From assembly GCA_937876865.1 (NCBI GenBank), contig CALEFF010000040.1, positions 1 to 64,000 of the forward strand: a stretch of 64,000 nt of DNA, given 5' to 3'. The translations under genes were made by a program, and so were the position numbers. Within the stretch, counting starts at the first letter, position 1. Each line of letters opens with the position of its first letter. This stretch comes from an uncultured Bacteroidales bacterium (GTDB taxonomy: Bacteria; Bacteroidota; Bacteroidia; Bacteroidales; P3). This document shows positions 61,694 through 64,000 of the stretch, piece by piece. The notes below the pieces were generated by a model. It searched no databases. It was not told the DNA's origin and saw only the letters and a program-made list of their open reading frames with translations.

Positions 61694-62911
61694 ATGAAAA
61701 TACCATTCTCTCCTCCTTACATAGACCAAGATGTAATAGACTCTGTTTGCGAATCTCTAAACAGTGGGTGGATTACAACAGGTCCGAAAGTCGCTGCATT
61801 AGAAAGCGAACTAAAAGATTATTTAAAAGCAAAAAGTGTAATTGCAGTTAATTCTTGGACCTCAGGAGCAACATTAGTTCTTAGATGGTTAGGCGTAAAA
61901 CAAGACGATGAAGTAATAGTTCCTGCATATACCTATTGTGCAACAGCAATGGCAGTTATGGAAGCAGGTGCAAAACCTATAATGGTAGATATTTCTCCAA
62001 GAGATTTAACTATAGATGTAGAAAAAATAAGAGAAGCAATAACTCCACGTACAAAAGCAATTATAACAGTTGATATAGCAGGAATGCCTTGTCAATACGA
62101 CAAGATAAGACAAATGCTTGATACTCCCCATATAAGAGAAAAATACTCTGCAAGTTCAGATGTACAAAAGAAATTAAACAGAATACTACTCATTTCCGAC
62201 TCTGCACACGCCGTAGGAGCAGAATATAGAGGTAAAACAATAACTCAATGGGTAGATGTAAGCGTTCAATCTTTCCATGCAGTAAAAAACATAACCTCAG
62301 CAGAAGGAGGAGCGATTTGTCTTAACCTTCCCGAACAATTTGATGAAGAAGAAACAAGAAAATTCTTTAAACTAATGACCCTTAACGGACAAACCAAAGA
62401 CGCTTTCACTAAAAATCAAGCAGGAGCATGGCGTTATGACATAGTAGAGTTTGGAATGAAGATAAATCTTCCTGATATAAACGCAGCAGTTGCCCTTGCA
62501 CAACTAAGAAAGTATGACTATCTCTTAGCAGAACGTAAAAGAGTTTTTGACCTTTATCACTCCCTGTTAAGCGAATATCATTGGGCAATACTACCTCCAA
62601 AATCCAATAGTACTTTCCAATCGGTTTATCACCTCTTCCTACTAAGAATAAACCCTATTACAGAAGAACAAAGAAATCAAATAATAGAAAACCTATCAAA
62701 AAAAGAAATTGCGACAAACGTTCATTATATTCCTATGCCTGAACTATCACTTTTCAAACGCATGGGGTATAAATCCGAAGACTATCCACAAGCAATGGAC
62801 GCCTATGCAAGAGAAATCACACTACCTCTTTATCCTCAACTAACAGATGAACAAGTAAAACACATAGTTCGCAATTTGGTAGAAGAATATTATAACGTTG
62901 TAAACAAATAA
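61694..62911 (+). CDS. DegT/DnrJ/EryC1/StrS-type sugar aminotransferase
   Basis: A PLP-dependent aminotransferase of 405 residues that adds an amino group to a nucleotide-keto-sugar. The N terminus FSPPYIDQDVIDSVCESLNSGWITTGPKV is typical, the PLP lysine lies in SVQSFHAVKNITSAEGGAI (about residue 198), and VIVPAYTYCATAMAVMEAGA is the conserved cofactor-side block. Such enzymes make amino sugars such as bacillosamine or perosamine. Together with the phosphoglycosyl transferase 9 bases downstream it suggests the start of a surface-glycan or protein-glycosylation locus. Confidence 0.93.
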   Translation: MKIPFSPPYIDQDVIDSVCESLNSGWITTGPKVAALESELKDYLKAKSVIAVNSWTSGATLVLRWLGVKQDDEVIVPAYTYCATAMAVMEAGAKPIMVDISPRDLTIDVEKIREAITPRTKAIITVDIAGMPCQYDKIRQMLDTPHIREKYSASSDVQKKLNRILLISDSAHAVGAEYRGKTITQWVDVSVQSFHAVKNITSAEGGAICLNLPEQFDEEETRKFFKLMTLNGQTKDAFTKNQAGAWRYDIVEFGMKINLPDINAAVALAQLRKYDYLLAERKRVFDLYHSLLSEYHWAILPPKSNSTFQSVYHLFLLRINPITEEQRNQIIENLSKKEIATNVHYIPMPELSLFKRMGYKSEDYPQAMDAYAREITLPLYPQLTDEQVKHIVRNLVEEYYNVVNK

Positions 62912-62920
62912 ATAAAAAGA

Positions 62921-63499
62921 ATGAAAAGATTATTTGATATAACAGCATCTTTTTTTGGTATTTTAATTCTCTCTCCCCTACTTATCTTTATCGGATTATG
63001 GGTAGGACTTTCAAGCAAAGGAGGAGTATTCTACAAACAGATAAGAGTAGGCAAAAACAACAAAGACTTTAAACTCTATAAGTTTCGTTCAATGAGAGTA
63101 AACTCCGACAAACAAGGATTACTCACCGTTGGAAGTAAAGATTCTCGCATAACAAAGGCAGGGTATTTTATAAGAAAATATAAAATCGATGAACTACCTC
63201 AACTAATCAATGTATTGAAAGGAGATATGAGTTTTGTAGGTCCTCGCCCTGAGGTAAGACGATATGTAGATTTGTATTCTGAGGAGCAAATGAAAGTTTT
63301 AAGCGTAAGACCCGGTATAACAGACCCTGCTTCTATTAAATACAGAAACGAAAACGACCTTTTATCCTCAGAGAGCAACCCCGAGCAATATTACATTCAA
63401 CACATAATGCCCGATAAACTAAAAATCAACATTGATTACATTAACACGAGAACCTTTGTCAAAGACATCAAGATTATTTTTCAAACAATATTTGGATAA
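62921..63499 (+). CDS. Small monotopic phosphoglycosyl transferase (PglC-like)
   Basis: A membrane-bound enzyme that moves a sugar phosphate onto undecaprenyl phosphate, starting a glycan chain. The 192-residue size fits the minimal monotopic form: a re-entrant N-terminal hydrophobic helix (about 7-30), the signature FYKQIRVGKNNKDFKLYKFRSM (about 37-58), KYKIDELPQLINVLKGDMSFVGPRPEV (Asp-Glu dyad at about 88-89) and the RPGITDPASIKYRNE block. It pairs with the upstream aminotransferase; an N-acetylated amino sugar is a likely substrate, but that is inference. Confidence 0.93.
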   Translation: MKRLFDITASFFGILILSPLLIFIGLWVGLSSKGGVFYKQIRVGKNNKDFKLYKFRSMRVNSDKQGLLTVGSKDSRITKAGYFIRKYKIDELPQLINVLKGDMSFVGPRPEVRRYVDLYSEEQMKVLSVRPGITDPASIKYRNENDLLSSESNPEQYYIQHIMPDKLKINIDYINTRTFVKDIKIIFQTIFG

Positions 63500-63514
63500 T
63501 ACAAAGTAAGAAAA

Positions 63515-63545
63515 AAAGAAAGGGAGGAAATTTCCTCCCTTTTAT
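63515..63545. terminator. Bidirectional terminator between the PglC-like and dehydrogenase genes
   Basis: A 12-bp perfect palindrome pairs AAAGGGAGGAAA (63519-63530) with TTTCCTCCCTTT (63531-63542). A-rich on the left and T-rich on the right, it serves both convergent genes. Confidence 0.9.
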
Positions 63546-63548
63546 TGT

Positions 63549-64000
63549 TTAATCCATAAATGGATAAGTGAAATCTGTTGGTGGCACAAGGGTTTCTTTT
63601 ATACAACGTGGAGATACCCAACGATAAAGATTAAGTTCAGAACCTGCTTTATCATTTGTTCCCGAGTTTCTTGCTCCTCCAAAAGGTTGATTACCTACTA
63701 CTGCTCCTGTTGGTTTATCATTGATGTAGAAATTACCTGCACTATATCTTAATTTATTCATTGCAGTTGCTATATCGTAGCGTGAATGTGCAAAGATAGA
63801 ACCTGTCAAAGCATAAGGAGAAGTTTTATCGCATAATTCTAAGGTTTCTTCATACTTATCTGCATCATATAAGTAAATTGTGATAACAGGACCAAATAAT
63901 TCGGTTTCCATAGTTGCATAATGAGGGTTAGAAGTAAGAATTATAGTTGGAGAAATAAAGTATCCTACGGTTTTATCGCATTTTCCTCCTAATACCACTT
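63549..64000 (-). CDS. pruA: L-glutamate gamma-semialdehyde (1-pyrroline-5-carboxylate) dehydrogenase, C-terminal part (partial)
   Basis: The last about 150 residues of an aldehyde dehydrogenase; the rest lies beyond the window. The sequence YFISPTIILTSNPHYATMETELFGPVITIYLY, TGSIFAHSRYDI, and AGNFYINDKPTGAVVGNQPFGGARNSGTNDKAGS is the specific PruA-type C terminus, with GNQPFGGARNSGTNDKAG diagnostic for this group. The enzyme oxidises glutamate semialdehyde to glutamate in proline or arginine breakdown. The first codons in the window are internal, so no start can be given. Confidence 0.88.
   Translation of the reverse strand, partial: VVLGGKCDKTVGYFISPTIILTSNPHYATMETELFGPVITIYLYDADKYEETLELCDKTSPYALTGSIFAHSRYDIATAMNKLRYSAGNFYINDKPTGAVVGNQPFGGARNSGTNDKAGSELNLYRWVSPRCIKETLVPPTDFTYPFMD

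Overview
The window is an AT-rich, gene-dense piece of chromosome from an anaerobic Bacteroidota, most likely order Bacteroidales. Four things point there. Secreted proteins end in type IX secretion (T9SS) type A sorting domains. Many genes are preceded by the Bacteroidetes promoter form TAnnTTTG, sometimes with TTTG about 19 bases upstream. TamL, a DUF4294 protein and a DUF6078-like protein are present. Energy metabolism is ferredoxin-based: pyruvate:ferredoxin oxidoreductase, a four-subunit 2-oxoacid:ferredoxin oxidoreductase, Rnf, acetate kinase and a B12-dependent ribonucleotide reductase.

Layout. 1-7.3 kb is almost all minus strand: a beta-barrel outer membrane protein, aspS, an acyltransferase, ackA, a K+/H+ antiporter and an alpha/beta hydrolase. 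7.4-9.2 kb (plus) carries rnfA with a small unknown gene and a glycosyltransferase. 9.2-16.4 kb (minus) holds pth, rplY, prs, an HhH/outer-membrane protein and the class II ribonucleotide reductase, with one tRNA-Leu(CAA) on plus. 16.4-18.5 kb looks like a small accessory island: a 41-bp palindrome, a DUF6078-like gene, a lone HsdR_N-type nuclease and what looks like a 3' remnant of a second DUF6078 gene. 18.6-24.1 kb (minus) has a T9SS cargo gene with a G9 tract inside its promoter spacer, PFOR and superoxide dismutase. From 24.2 kb to 63.5 kb nearly everything is on plus: korDABC, rnfBC-x-DGE, an M14 peptidase, waaA, tamL, a sugar transporter, clpX, cell-wall genes, surE, lpxB, a cysteine-desulfidase family gene, lysS, ctpA, purM, a LutA-like orphan, two radical-SAM genes, a 1386-residue M6 protease, nadC, a BrkB-family protein, a DegT aminotransferase and a phosphoglycosyl transferase. 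The window ends inside a minus-strand proline/glutamate-semialdehyde dehydrogenase gene.

How the genes work together. PFOR and Kor reduce ferredoxin with electrons from 2-oxoacids. Rnf oxidises ferredoxin with NAD+ and pumps ions. AckA can make ATP from acetyl phosphate, although no pta is in the window. Sod probably protects these oxygen-sensitive enzymes. A second theme is the envelope: WaaA and LpxB (lipid A/Kdo), TamL, the beta-barrels, the acyltransferases and glycosyltransferases, and the T9SS cargo.

The best leads for something new are: the G9 homopolymer inside a 19-bp promoter spacer (candidate phase-variable expression of a T9SS protein) and a related G8 tract near the outer-membrane gene at the left end; the split Rnf locus, with rnfA about 20 kb away and an extra secreted protein between rnfC and rnfD; and the DUF6078/nuclease island. 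No CRISPR array, insertion sequence, prophage or complete known defence system was seen.
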